A stretch of DNA of 42,481 bases, from the IMG/VR virus record IMGVR_UViG_3300037189_008114, positions 1-42,481 of that record. The stretch is one strand, 5' to 3'. Below the pieces are notes generated by a model that had not been told where the DNA came from, ran no database searches, and worked only from the letters and a program-made list of their open reading frames with translations. This document shows positions 23,068 through 30,770 of the stretch, one piece after another (position 1 is the first letter of the stretch; each line of letters opens with the position of its first letter). The position numbers and the translations under genes are program-made. This DNA is from a virus.

Positions 23068-24033
23068 TTATCTTACCCAATACCAGACAACGCCCGGCTG
23101 TGCGCCGCCATCGATGTTGCTCATCCAGGGCACCGGATCACATCCGCAATTATTATGACCAATCAGTGTGCCCCACCAGCCACCACGGAATCCGTCTGTG
23201 GTCAACCAACCGTAGTTGATGCCAATACCTACCCAAGGCATACGTGCTTCCATACCTTCAGTATTGTAATTCCATGTATTGCCGTTGTACCCAAAACGTG
23301 CTAGTTCTGTAATGTTCTTACGCCAGCCCGGTGTGCCTAAATGTTCATCACCTAGCTCGCCGTCTTCAAGAGTCTGTATGAATGAGTATGCTTCATTAGC
23401 AGTCCACGCACCACCTAATGAACCGTGTTCACGAGCAGTGATCATAAAATCAAATCCTGAGTCTGCACGTTTGATCTTGTCAGCCCAACTTAGGATACTG
23501 TAGCTTTGACTAGCCGATCTATTGTCGTATGTGGCCAATTGTGTAGGAGCAGTTGTAGGAGTACGACTATACACTTGTTCTGGTGTCCAGTCTGCAGAAC
23601 AATTTTGTACAACTAATGTCCAACCACCACCCAGGGTAGTCATATCGCAGTACACAGCGAATGGATCTCCATTGTTGATAGTATCGTTTTGTATCCAATA
23701 CACACCATCTTCTGAATCTGGATAGTCTTGTTTAATCTGCCAAGCACTGGTGCTGTATTCTTCTCTAGTCTTACCAGTGTGTACACCCAGTGCTAGATTA
23801 CGTGCTTTAAGTGCGGCCTTTTCACGTGCTATAATCGCCAACTCGGTTGTACGTAATGAAGCAGTTAATGTTGCTCGATCACTTATAGTTAGTGTGTCAT
23901 AATATGTTAATATAGTTTCTTGATTCACAATTTCTTCCTCTGAACTCGGTACTAATTTAAATTGTCCGTCAACTTGAACTGCTGTCCAATTGTCAGTTAA
24001 TCCCCCATTGCCGTCATTAATGAATATAGGCAT
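23068..24033 (-). CDS. Fibrinogen/intelectin-like adhesin
   Basis: A 321-residue protein. The N-terminal 95 residues contain a helical segment (RATLTASLRTTELAIIAREK), likely an attachment or trimer stem. From about residue 96 a fibrinogen-related domain begins: GVYWIQNDTINNGDPFAVYC, DMTTLGGGWTLVVQN (residues 130-144), then aromatic-rich ARMPWVGIGINYGW and C-terminal GVVWYWVR. The GGGWTLV core and terminal aromatic strand match fibrinogen/intelectin carbohydrate-binding domains. Such domains occur in phage receptor-binding proteins. Its place between small lysis genes and spanins is unusual; it could be a virion adhesin or act on the cell surface. Confidence 0.65.
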   Translation of the reverse strand: MPIFINDGNGGLTDNWTAVQVDGQFKLVPSSEEEIVNQETILTYYDTLTISDRATLTASLRTTELAIIAREKAALKARNLALGVHTGKTREEYSTSAWQIKQDYPDSEDGVYWIQNDTINNGDPFAVYCDMTTLGGGWTLVVQNCSADWTPEQVYSRTPTTAPTQLATYDNRSASQSYSILSWADKIKRADSGFDFMITAREHGSLGGAWTANEAYSFIQTLEDGELGDEHLGTPGWRKNITELARFGYNGNTWNYNTEGMEARMPWVGIGINYGWLTTDGFRGGWWGTLIGHNNCGCDPVPWMSNIDGGAQPGVVWYWVR

Positions 24034-24042
24034 ATGATTTCC

Positions 24043-24309
24043 TCATTTTACTGAATCAAAAATTGCCCGTTGAGTTTTGTACCATTCAATCCAAGCATCT
24101 ACCTTGACTCGGCATTCGTGATATTGTGTGTAGTTATTTGTTACTACAACAATTACTTCACTTAACTTTGTTGTTGCTGGATCAACTTGTTCCAAGACAG
24201 GGCAAGCCGTTTTTAATTCTTCTGGTACTTCTGGGAAATGACGACTGACAGGAGTATTTAAACAACCTGTTAGTGTCAACGCTAATGCCAGTGCTAATAA
24301 TTTTTTCAT
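24043..24309 (-). CDS. Outer-membrane spanin lipoprotein (Rz1-like)
   Basis: An 88-residue lipoprotein with signal MKKLLALALALTLTGCLNTP, lipobox LTGC and Cys16. Mature part short, with a Pro-containing stretch (VSRHFPEVPEELK), two further cysteines (ACPV, HECRV) that could pair, and a final helix. Its ATG overlaps the stop of the upstream membrane gene by 4 bases (24306-24309), the classic i-spanin/o-spanin arrangement. It should connect through the periplasm with the product of 24306-24767 to fuse the membranes at lysis. This implies a Gram-negative host. Confidence 0.72.
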   Translation of the reverse strand: MKKLLALALALTLTGCLNTPVSRHFPEVPEELKTACPVLEQVDPATTKLSEVIVVVTNNYTQYHECRVKVDAWIEWYKTQRAIFDSVK

Positions 24310-24767
24310 TTTTTAACCCCCGGCATTGTGGCTGATTCGTTTAAGATTTTAACAGCCTCTGAATCTAATCGACATTCATGATCGATCTTGGCAGCACTTT
24401 GTTTGATGTGTCCGAGTACGATATACTTGTTGTCCTGTATAGCTTTATTTTTTTCCTTAACCACCGTGGATAGTTTGGTATTGGCATCCTTGCTTTGTTG
24501 TTCGGAAACTTTAATTTTAGCTTCTAATGCTTCAACCTTGGCACGCCATTCCATCTCATTGCTATAACCGCCCTTCATAAAGACGCCCAAGACAACCAGT
24601 ACGATGCCAATGGGTTTTAATACCTGGGCATAACTTCCGTAGAATGGAATCCAACGACCAATCCACGCGGCGGCCCATCCAGTGACACCCGCAATTAAAA
24701 TTACATTGATAAACCAGACAAGTACACTAGTTGGGATAAGACTCCACATCCAATCTAGTTGCCACAT
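24306..24767 (-). CDS. Inner-membrane spanin (Rz-like)
   Basis: A 153-residue protein with two hydrophobic segments near the N-terminus (about 11-33, VLVWFINVILIAGVTGWAAA; about 52-68, IGIVLVVLGVFMKGG) followed by a long coiled coil (EMEWRAKVEALEAKIKVSEQ; NTKLSTVVKEKNKAIQ) and one cysteine (HECRLDSE) that might form a disulfide with the lipoprotein. The two membrane spans are atypical for lambda Rz, which has one. Order holin, o-spanin, i-spanin, endolysin (all minus strand) matches a lysis cassette. Confidence 0.65.
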   Translation of the reverse strand: MWQLDWMWSLIPTSVLVWFINVILIAGVTGWAAAWIGRWIPFYGSYAQVLKPIGIVLVVLGVFMKGGYSNEMEWRAKVEALEAKIKVSEQQSKDANTKLSTVVKEKNKAIQDNKYIVLGHIKQSAAKIDHECRLDSEAVKILNESATMPGVKK

Positions 24768-24770
24768 TGG

Positions 24771-25406
24771 TTAAGCTCCAAGTACGTGTAGAGCGTGTTC
24801 GTAATGTTTCTTACGATCTTCTAGTCCAATTGTTCCACCGTTGATACGTTTGGTCATTGTTAGAATATCACCGCTGTCTGCGTATTGATTTAAGTTGTTT
24901 GCTTCCCAGAACCAAGCTGCTGATTGTACGCAACCTTCAAATGTTTGCAGGAACTCTGTAATTTCTTCTACAGGCGTGTCGATACTTTCAGCAAAACGAC
25001 TATAGTTGCTTTTACCAGTTAACTGTATTAGTCCACGACCACAATAACGATAGCCATCGCCGCTTGCTTCATCACCGTTGCCCATGCGACTAGCATAAAC
25101 ACGATTGGCAATAGCTTCTGCCTTGTTGGGACGACCAGCATAGTCTTCAGCCAATGCATCTGTTGGAAAATACTTAGGGAACACTTTGCGTAAGGTAACA
25201 GCACGATAATTTAAGTTTTCTTGAATAGCATTAAAGCCACCAGATTCGTGAGCACACTGAGCCAGGAAAGCTGCTACTCGTGCTGGGGTGTCAATTTCAT
25301 AATCTGGCAGAATTTTTTCTAATGCTTCAAACCAATGGTCCAAGTGTTGATTCTGCGGAATAATTTGTTGCAATTGATCTTTTGTAAAGTTAAACTGAAA
25401 CGCCAT
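24771..25406 (-). CDS. Endolysin, GH19 chitinase/lysozyme-like
   Basis: A 211-residue protein of the glycoside hydrolase 19 family. The catalytic Glu54 lies in FLAQCAHESGGFNAIQENLN; GRGLIQLTGKSNYSRFAE (about 123-140) and SAAWFWEANNLNQYADSGDI (about 165-184) and the terminal KRINGGTIGLEDRKKHYEHA are family hallmarks. No signal peptide or membrane segment is present, so release needs the holin. GH19 phage enzymes cleave the MurNAc-GlcNAc backbone. Near-complete conservation of the motif set suggests an active enzyme. Confidence 0.9.
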   Translation of the reverse strand: MAFQFNFTKDQLQQIIPQNQHLDHWFEALEKILPDYEIDTPARVAAFLAQCAHESGGFNAIQENLNYRAVTLRKVFPKYFPTDALAEDYAGRPNKAEAIANRVYASRMGNGDEASGDGYRYCGRGLIQLTGKSNYSRFAESIDTPVEEITEFLQTFEGCVQSAAWFWEANNLNQYADSGDILTMTKRINGGTIGLEDRKKHYEHALHVLGA

Positions 25407-25596
25407 TTAATTTCTCCTTTATTTTTTCTTTGCGTAGAATCTCGCGAGTAATCTTGGCCTTGACCTTGACTCTCTGCGTGGTTTCTAACAATTTATTTAA
25501 TTGTGTTATGTTAAGAGGACCTAAACGTGCATTGCCGTTTTTGGTTAACATTGGATTTGCTACTCTGCTTTTTTGATTGCTACCTTTTGCGGCCAT
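25390..25596 (-). CDS. Small basic conserved phage protein
   Basis: A 68-residue protein, MAAKGSNQKSRVANPMLTKN followed by GPLNITQLNKLLETTQRVKV. The GPLN-x-xQLxKLL helix and the highly basic second half (KAKITREILRKEKIKEK) suggest nucleic-acid or protein binding. Start overlaps nothing upstream but its end overlaps the endolysin start by 17 bases. I recall the same KGSNQKSRVANP start in other T4-like marine phages. Function unknown. Confidence 0.65.
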   Translation of the reverse strand: MAAKGSNQKSRVANPMLTKNGNARLGPLNITQLNKLLETTQRVKVKAKITREILRKEKIKEKLNGVSV

Positions 25597-25605
25597 AATG
25601 CCTCC

Positions 25606-26151
25606 TTATCGAATTCCTGCTGCTGCCTTTAAGCTCTCCGTATAATCGTTTTTAGGTGCTTTGGTAGTTACTTCTACTCCGGCGGCAGTTTTTAATTGAT
25701 CAATCTCTTCTTGTCCGTACTGCTTTTCGTATGCTTCTGGACTATTGGGTATTAAGTCGTGTAGTGCTTCCAAACTCAATCGAGTTTCCTTGTGACTCTT
25801 GTAATAACGAACACGCCAATCCTCAATTTGTTGTTCTGTTAGGTTTGTTATATCATTTATTAGTTCTATAATGTTATCAGCAACTTTTTCATTGCGATCC
25901 AATTCAACAAACACAATATAGCTACCATCCTCCATCTCGCCGGAGCTGACATCAGCATCTAGGATCCAGTCGTAGCCTTTTTCAACAAACGCTACTAGAT
26001 CATTTGCTGGTTCTTTTGAGTCTACTTTAAAACTAACAACCACAACATCTTGATCATCACCTAGCTTGCTCTTAAATTCATCAATGTGTAATTCTGGATG
26101 TATCAGGCGTTTAAGGTCGCCGGCTTCCAGTCCTTCAAATAGCTGGTGCAT
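25606..26151 (-). CDS. Conserved hypothetical phage protein
   Basis: A 181-residue protein. The first 110 residues read as an alpha/beta domain (DVVVVSFKVDSKEPANDLVA; GSYIVFVELDRNEKVADNII), ending in a helical EDWRVRYYKSHKETRLSLEA and a linker. The C-terminal KNDYTESLKAAAGIR repeats the element KTAAGVEV seen slightly upstream. No catalytic motif. Start overlaps the upstream gene by 17 bases. Possibly virion-associated; unproven. Confidence 0.6.
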   Translation of the reverse strand: MHQLFEGLEAGDLKRLIHPELHIDEFKSKLGDDQDVVVVSFKVDSKEPANDLVAFVEKGYDWILDADVSSGEMEDGSYIVFVELDRNEKVADNIIELINDITNLTEQQIEDWRVRYYKSHKETRLSLEALHDLIPNSPEAYEKQYGQEEIDQLKTAAGVEVTTKAPKNDYTESLKAAAGIR

Positions 26152-26698
26152 TTTGTGGCCCCTGTTGACTTTGATTTATTTCTTGATCGATATTACTTTG
26201 TTGATCTGTTATATCGTCGTCGGCGCCGGTTTGATATGCTTGATCAATGTCCTCCATGTCAATCGTGCCTGATTCTAATTCTAGTGCGCCTTGTTCGATG
26301 TCTTGCATTAATTTTCTAGGCATGACAATGCTAACTAACCACACAGGACTACGTTTCATTTTAGGAACTTTGGTCCCTGGTCTGAAATCATTTGGCGTTT
26401 TAATGGTATCTGGGTGTTCAAAAAAATCTTTCTTAAAATTAATTTCACAGTCATAATCTGCCAGGCGCTTTGCCCCACGTGGGTCGGGCATTTTTTTGTA
26501 AGGCCACATAAAGATACACTTGACAAAGTATTTCTCGTAAGTTGGTCCTTCTACCAATTCGCCGCTTTTCCAATTGGCAAAAGCATATAAATCTAACTCA
26601 TCAAGCACACGTTCGAAGTCCAGCAGAGTATTGACTGCTGAATCTGTCATAAAGATGTCTTTGGTATTTGTAAGTAAGTCGCGGATGTTGGCTGTCAT
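26135..26698 (-). CDS. Conserved hypothetical phage protein
   Basis: A 187-residue protein. VNTLLDFERVLDELDLYAFA and WKSGELVEGPTYEKYFVKCI (around 40-62) followed by WPYKKMPDPRGAKRLADYDC and SPVWLVSIVMPRKLMQDIEQ; the last 50 residues are acidic and Gln-rich (TGADDDITDQQSNIDQEINQ). I recall homologues in marine T4-like phages, no function. First gene of the leftward run after the phoH intergenic region, with a late-type motif 21 bases upstream. Confidence 0.6.
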   Translation of the reverse strand: MTANIRDLLTNTKDIFMTDSAVNTLLDFERVLDELDLYAFANWKSGELVEGPTYEKYFVKCIFMWPYKKMPDPRGAKRLADYDCEINFKKDFFEHPDTIKTPNDFRPGTKVPKMKRSPVWLVSIVMPRKLMQDIEQGALELESGTIDMEDIDQAYQTGADDDITDQQSNIDQEINQSQQGPQNAPAI

Positions 26699-26718
26699 AA
26701 TTTTAATAGGTTATACTT

Positions 26719-26725
26719 TATTTAT
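26719..26725 (-). promoter_or_regulatory. T4-type late promoter motif before 26135-26698
   Basis: Minus-strand ATAAATA (context AATAAATA) ends 21 bases before the ATG at 26698, the same spacing as the motif at 15221-15227. Confidence 0.45.
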
Positions 26726-26730
26726 TAAAA

Positions 26731-26748
26731 TAGGAGCCCGGGCTCCTA
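26731..26748. repeat. Perfect 18-bp palindrome in the phoH divergent region
   Basis: taggagcccgggctccta is fully self-complementary. Its core agcccgggct recurs at 26778-26787, centres 43 bp apart (about four helical turns). Candidate operator pair or cruciform between the leftward operon and phoH; without a T-run it is not a clear terminator. Confidence 0.6.
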
Positions 26749-26777
26749 GATATAACAACGACGGTAGTCTAATACTT

Positions 26778-26787
26778 AGCCCGGGCT
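26778..26787. repeat. Second copy of the GC-rich palindrome core
   Basis: The 10-bp palindrome agcccgggct repeats the core of the 26731-26748 palindrome. GC-rich motifs are rare in this AT-rich intergenic region, so the duplication is notable. Confidence 0.5.
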
Positions 26788-26829
26788 GCAACGGCATAAA
26801 CACGCAGTTTTTGCTTATTCGATTAAGGC

Positions 26830-26836
26830 CTAAATA
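26830..26836 (+). promoter_or_regulatory. Late-type promoter motif before phoH
   Basis: Plus-strand CTAAATA, 47 bases before the phoH start. With T4 geometry transcription would start near 26842, giving a 42-base leader with the AGGAGG SD. Confidence 0.45.
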
Positions 26837-26883
26837 TTTGTGTAGATTGCACGACGCTACTACACTTCAAACAGGAGGCAACA

Positions 26884-27639
26884 TTGTCTAAACGGCAAAA
26901 AAGAGCAGAAGCTCTAGTTGTAAATGGTAGTACAAGCAGCTTTAAAAGTAATAATGCAGTACGGATAGATGTGTATCAAAAACCACAAAACCGTCCGATC
27001 CAACTCTTGCCCAAGAGTCTAACACAAGAAACCTATATAGATCTACTTACTGACCCGGAGAAACTAATCGTTTTTGCTACGGGTCCTGCCGGCACTGGCA
27101 AGACCATGCTGGCAGTATTAGCCGCGCTAAAAGCATATAGAGCCGGTGCAATCGATCGTATTGTGGTTACCAGACCAGCTGTAGGAGTTGACGATGAACA
27201 ACATGGATTTTTACCCGGAGATCTAAATGAAAAGATGGCTCCGTGGACAAGACCCATATTTGACATCATTGGCGAATACTATCGCCAAAGCGAAATCGCA
27301 AAAATGCTAGATGATCATATAATTGAGATTTCTCCACTGGCATACATGAGAGGTAGAACATTTAAAAACTCGTGGATTATTGCAGACGAAATGCAAAACG
27401 CGACCCCAAGTCAGATGAAAATGTTACTCACGCGATTAGGCGAAGGCAGTAAAATGGTAGTGACTGGAGATACCCGTCAGGCAGACCGCAGGGATGATGA
27501 CAACGGATTGCTAGATTTCCAACGCTTGGTTGAAGACTACAGTCGTTGTAAATATGTATCCGGTATTGAGTTCGATCACCGAGATATACAACGCCACCCT
27601 GCTGTGCTTGAAATACTTAAAATCTACCGGGAAGTCTAG
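26884..27639 (+). CDS. phoH: PhoH-like ATPase
   Basis: A 251-residue protein and the only plus-strand gene. It starts at TTG (26884-26886) with a perfect AGGAGG SD five bases before it, and no nearby ATG fits. The ATPase domain has Walker A GPAGTGKT (67-74), ADEMQNA Walker B (about residue 165), VVTGDTRQADRRD and a final FDHRDIQRHPAV. PhoH is a NTP-binding protein of the phosphate-stress regulon, with RNA helicase or RNA-processing links in relatives; in T4-like marine phages it is very common. It converges on the HAD gene with overlapping ends (27636-27639), without visible terminator. Confidence 0.92.
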   Translation: MSKRQKRAEALVVNGSTSSFKSNNAVRIDVYQKPQNRPIQLLPKSLTQETYIDLLTDPEKLIVFATGPAGTGKTMLAVLAALKAYRAGAIDRIVVTRPAVGVDDEQHGFLPGDLNEKMAPWTRPIFDIIGEYYRQSEIAKMLDDHIIEISPLAYMRGRTFKNSWIIADEMQNATPSQMKMLLTRLGEGSKMVVTGDTRQADRRDDDNGLLDFQRLVEDYSRCKYVSGIEFDHRDIQRHPAVLEILKIYREV

Positions 27640-28220
27640 CCAACGATTAACTCGTAAACTTCTTTCCAGTTTTTAACGGTACGGACATCTTTATGATAAT
27701 GAGTCATATTATGTCCGTGCTCCATTAATAAACTGTTGAGGCCCAGGCTGGCCCCTAGCTCTGCGTTTTCGACCTTATCTTCGATCCACCAGCATCCGGT
27801 ATCCCTATACTGATATAATGCTGTATCTTTCGGAGCACCTGTGTCTAAACATATGACCTTTGGAAATGCGGTTTCTCCAAATAATTTGTGTAAATTCATT
27901 TCACGTAATTTAATAGCATTGGGATCTAAACTTACACTGGTAATACAATGGAAAGTATAGCCATGCTCCTTGTGTAGTTTTTCTACATAATACATAGAAT
28001 CACGCAAGGGGGGAAGAAATCCCACTGCGGCACTTTCGTTAAACATTTTAATTAACTTGACGATTTGTGCTCTTGATATACCGTAGCGTATGCTCATGTC
28101 ATAGTTTAGTTCGCCACCGGGTAATTGTTCAAAGCCATGTTGTGCCATCCAGATTTCAAACGCATACTCCCAATTGAGTAAAACCCCATCTGCATCAACT
28201 AATATAACATTTTCTTTCAT
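27636..28220 (-). CDS. HAD-superfamily phosphatase
   Basis: A 194-residue haloacid dehalogenase-fold protein. Motif I is ILVDADGVLLNW with nucleophile Asp9 and acid Asp11; motif II may be CITSVS (about 93-98); motif III/IV includes the basic GAPKDTAL and acidic WWIEDKVENAE (about 143-153) supplying metal ligands. Length and motif set suit 5'-nucleotidase or NagD/polynucleotide-type phosphatases. Its substrate is unknown. Its ATG overlaps the stop of the upstream gene by 4 bases. Confidence 0.75.
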   Translation of the reverse strand: MKENVILVDADGVLLNWEYAFEIWMAQHGFEQLPGGELNYDMSIRYGISRAQIVKLIKMFNESAAVGFLPPLRDSMYYVEKLHKEHGYTFHCITSVSLDPNAIKLREMNLHKLFGETAFPKVICLDTGAPKDTALYQYRDTGCWWIEDKVENAELGASLGLNSLLMEHGHNMTHYHKDVRTVKNWKEVYELIVG

Positions 28221-28882
28221 ATGACCTTTACATAATTTAAAACAGTAACACGAGCATTACCGCGATGCTGATCCTCTCTGTGGTCTTTGATACGAGCTGT
28301 AATCTTGCCTACTTCACAAATCTTGTCTAGTGTGCGAGCCCAATAAAAAAGTAAATTGTCTCCGTCGTCTACTCCGTACACAGCCCAACAATCCATTGAT
28401 TTGATATAACGTTTTTCGATAAGTGTAAAGTCTGTGGTAATACGATCACGTACATGGCCAACATACCTGCTATGGGTCTCATAACGAGCACTGACTTCAC
28501 GAATACGATCTTTACGTTGATAGTCGTCGGCCAATTTGGGAGCCCAGGCAATAATGCCAAAATCTTTAGTAGAGATTTCTTGATTAGATAACAGTTCGGT
28601 AGTTTGGCCCAAGAAACGATCTGCCGAGCCTCTAAGGCTTTGCAGTATTACTGTCTGCTGGAGATACTGTATGATGTCCTCAGCTTCTTTGCGATGGAAA
28701 TCATTGATGACAAATGGTCGTTTCATTCCTTCAAAACAATCAGCAATTAACTGGCGATTTGAATCTGTTCTGGCACCATTGTCATGCACAGTATTGCGTA
28801 CCACTTGAGAACTGTTATGGGCATAGGCCGCAACAGCACCGGCAACTACTTCTAAAGTTGGGAACGATTTAGATTTGCTCAT
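28217..28882 (-). CDS. Conserved T4-like phage protein, function unknown
   Basis: A 221-residue protein starting MSKSKSFPTLEVVAGAVAAY, with KRPFVINDFHRKEAEDIIQY and LSNQEISTKDFGIIAWAPKL; C-terminal VGKITARIKDHREDQHRGNA then TVLNYVKVI reads as an OB-fold-like barrel. I recall the FPTLEVVA start and the C-terminal beta barrel in a widespread T4-like phage protein without established role. An OB-fold would suit ssDNA or RNA binding; inference only. Own sigma70-like promoter upstream. Confidence 0.65.
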   Translation of the reverse strand: MSKSKSFPTLEVVAGAVAAYAHNSSQVVRNTVHDNGARTDSNRQLIADCFEGMKRPFVINDFHRKEAEDIIQYLQQTVILQSLRGSADRFLGQTTELLSNQEISTKDFGIIAWAPKLADDYQRKDRIREVSARYETHSRYVGHVRDRITTDFTLIEKRYIKSMDCWAVYGVDDGDNLLFYWARTLDKICEVGKITARIKDHREDQHRGNARVTVLNYVKVI

Positions 28883-28913
28883 TTGATCTGTCCAATATCC
28901 GATTTCATACTAC

Positions 28914-28943
28914 ATTATAGCATGAAATGGATTTATCGGTCAA
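28914..28943 (-). promoter_or_regulatory. Sigma70-like promoter of 28217-28882
   Basis: Minus strand: TTGACC (28943-28938), 18-base spacer, perfect TATAAT (28919-28914). Predicted start about 28907, 25 bases before the ATG. The -35 overlaps the end of the upstream coiled-coil gene. Confidence 0.65.
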
Positions 28944-29182
28944 CCGCGATTGACTCTAGCGATGTATTGGTGTAATTGGTTAAGATATGCAGTTTGACTG
29001 ATCATTTTGGACTCTAGTTCGTCCATCCTGCGTCTTAGATCTTGATTTTGTTGTTGTAACTGTTCTACTGTTACGCTGGCATCTTTGATACGTTTTTCGT
29101 GATTAAGCAAGTTAGGACGTGGTGGTGCATTGGGATCCACAGCCCTTTTCTTTTTGGTCTTGTACATATCAAACATGCTCAT
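28940..29182 (-). CDS. Small coiled-coil phage protein
   Basis: An 80-residue protein: MSMFDMYKTKKKRAVDPNAP, a PRPNLLNHEKRIKDASVT linker, then a coiled coil (VEQLQQQNQDLRRRMDELES) and YLNQLHQYIARVNRG. I recall this start and end in small T4-like cyanophage proteins. No function known. It overlaps the cupin gene stop by 4 bases. Confidence 0.65.
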   Translation of the reverse strand: MSMFDMYKTKKKRAVDPNAPPRPNLLNHEKRIKDASVTVEQLQQQNQDLRRRMDELESKMISQTAYLNQLHQYIARVNRG

Positions 29183-29502
29183 ATGTAATATTTATCGTTG
29201 GGTATGCTTGGGAATTTTACTGCTATAACATCTGTTGGTTCAAGGTAGTGACTCCGATATTCTTCACCGGGCTCAAGTACACATATATCGCCGGGGCCGA
29301 ACTCTTCTCCATTGACTACTAAACATCCACGAACTACCAATTGTACTTCGGTTATTATTTTATGATAGTGATCTGCTTGTGGTATATCTTGGCAATCTAC
29401 TTGCCAGCATACTTCGAAGTCTTTGGTACGTACTACAGCTTCGGGAAAGTCACCAATGAACCAACCGCGGGCACCGCTGTCACTGAGTTGGAATTTCTTC
29501 AA
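29179..29502 (-). CDS. Cupin-fold protein
   Basis: A 107-residue single-domain cupin. ADHYHKIITEVQLVVRGCLV has the cupin motif 1 His-x-His and Glu (H-Y-H-x5-E), and GEEFGPGDICVLEPGEEYRS is motif 2 with Pro-Gly-Asp. The second-motif His is represented by SHYLEP. A metal site with three ligands is plausible. Phage cupins of this size are unassigned; sugar or small-molecule binding is typical. Start overlaps the 3' end of the upstream gene by 23 bases. Confidence 0.7.
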   Translation of the reverse strand: MKKFQLSDSGARGWFIGDFPEAVVRTKDFEVCWQVDCQDIPQADHYHKIITEVQLVVRGCLVVNGEEFGPGDICVLEPGEEYRSHYLEPTDVIAVKFPSIPNDKYYI

Positions 29503-29848
29503 CTTTGGTTTCCTCTTCTGCTGGAATAAACTGTTTAAGATATTCTAAATCAAGTTCGGACATGACAGTGGCAACTTCTTTCGGATATGCTTCTAAAAAA
29601 TATTTAAACAACGCATCAAAATCACGCTGTTCAGCATCATACCGATTTTGTACAACAGTTTTTTTAGCAAGATTCAACACAACACCGGCATATTGTTGAT
29701 CTTTACTACTCAGTCCTTTTGTAAATTCAACACGTTCATCATATTGAAAGTTTTTAGGATCTTTCATCCAGCCAGCGATTTGTGTTTGCACACCCGGTTT
29801 AGGTTTTTGTACGTAAAACGCAATCAAATGTAGGTCTTTGATTTTCAT
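29480..29848 (-). CDS. Conserved protein in gp62 position, function unassigned
   Basis: A 122-residue protein located immediately downstream of the gp44-like clamp loader ATPase (one base between stop and start), which is where T4 has gene 62, the small clamp-loader subunit. T4 gp62 is longer (187) and I cannot recognise its sequence here. The text MKIKDLHLIAFYVQKPKPGV and GWMKDPKNFQYDERVEFTKG, then FDALFKYFLEAYPKEVATVM resembles a conserved unknown protein of marine T4-like phages. Ends with an acidic AEEETKVEEIPTQ. Confidence 0.6.
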   Translation of the reverse strand: MKIKDLHLIAFYVQKPKPGVQTQIAGWMKDPKNFQYDERVEFTKGLSSKDQQYAGVVLNLAKKTVVQNRYDAEQRDFDALFKYFLEAYPKEVATVMSELDLEYLKQFIPAEEETKVEEIPTQ

Positions 29849-29849
29849 A

Positions 29850-30770
29850 TTATCCTATCTGAGTTAGTTCAATTAAGGTCGCCGACAAGTTAATTTCTGG
29901 ATCGGCACACATGGGATGATTAACCAGGCCTTTGCGTATTGCCAGGATTGCCGAGTCTTGTCCTTCCTGTGTTTTTGACCACAGTTCTAAGTTATCATAC
30001 ATCCAACGGAACAGTTCATCCATGTCTTCACTGCCGGCTTGGGCACAAATTGCCTTGCGCCCTTCTACAATCTTACCGGACTTAAAATAATTTACTGCGT
30101 CGAGTTTCCAATCTTTGATACCGCGATCATTTTCGCCCGGGGTGTTTAGTGTGCCTGTTGTGCTGTTGGCCTGTAACAAATTTAAACATTTACGTAAATC
30201 TGGATATGTTGCTTTGACATAACTGTCTAGTGTGTCTAATTCAAACTCTGCACCTTCGGTGACTAACACAGTGGCCGCCCTGGCTGTAAACTCTGTTACA
30301 TCCGACTTGTCAATATGGAAACCCTGGCAACGACTATGCAATGCTGGAATAATCTTGTGCGGCATATTGCAAGTTAAAATAAAGCGGGCTGACTCTTGAT
30401 ATGTTTCCATAAGTCCACGCATGATCGCCTGCGCATTGTGGGTCAAATAGTCGGCCTCGTCCAGCAACACAACCTTAAATGGGCCAAACGGCATTGTACT
30501 AACAAAGCCTTCTACACGAGTTTTAATAAAGTCCACACCGTTATCTCGGCTAGCATTGATATGTAATGTGTCGTATTCTTCAATACCTAGCTCATTGATC
30601 AACACCTTGGCCAATGTGGTTTTACCTGTGCCCGGACTACCGCTTAACAATATATGCGGGATAGCACCTTCTTTAATCCATGCATCTACTTGTTGTCTTT
30701 GATTGGCATCGGTGAACACATAGTCTGCTACTGTTTTAGGACGATACTTTTCTGTCCAGAGTTCTTTCAT
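29850..30770 (-). CDS. Clamp-loader ATPase, gp44-like
   Basis: A 306-residue AAA+ protein, length close to T4 gp44 (319). It begins ELWTEKYRPKTVADYVF, a typical clamp-loader start; Walker A GSPGTGKT (44-51), Walker B LLDEAD (102-107), sensor 1 LTCN (132-135) and the arginine-finger motif SRC (146-148). It assembles the gp45 clamp on DNA with the small subunit. The clamp and polymerase genes lie about 24 kb away, unlike T4, where 45-44-62-43 are adjacent. Confidence 0.92.
   Translation of the reverse strand: MKELWTEKYRPKTVADYVFTDANQRQQVDAWIKEGAIPHILLSGSPGTGKTTLAKVLINELGIEEYDTLHINASRDNGVDFIKTRVEGFVSTMPFGPFKVVLLDEADYLTHNAQAIMRGLMETYQESARFILTCNMPHKIIPALHSRCQGFHIDKSDVTEFTARAATVLVTEGAEFELDTLDSYVKATYPDLRKCLNLLQANSTTGTLNTPGENDRGIKDWKLDAVNYFKSGKIVEGRKAICAQAGSEDMDELFRWMYDNLELWSKTQEGQDSAILAIRKGLVNHPMCADPEINLSATLIELTQIG

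Noticed and set aside
27636-27660. Bidirectional terminator between phoH and the HAD gene
   Set aside because: The genes overlap by 4 bases and no stem with T-run is visible around the junction.
29189-29195. Late-type ATAAATA near the 29182 gene start
   Set aside because: It lies in the last codons of the cupin gene and is 6 bases from the ATG with no other support.
29480-29848. Naming this gene 62
   Set aside because: Only the position supports it; the protein is shorter than T4 gp62 and no diagnostic sequence was recognised.
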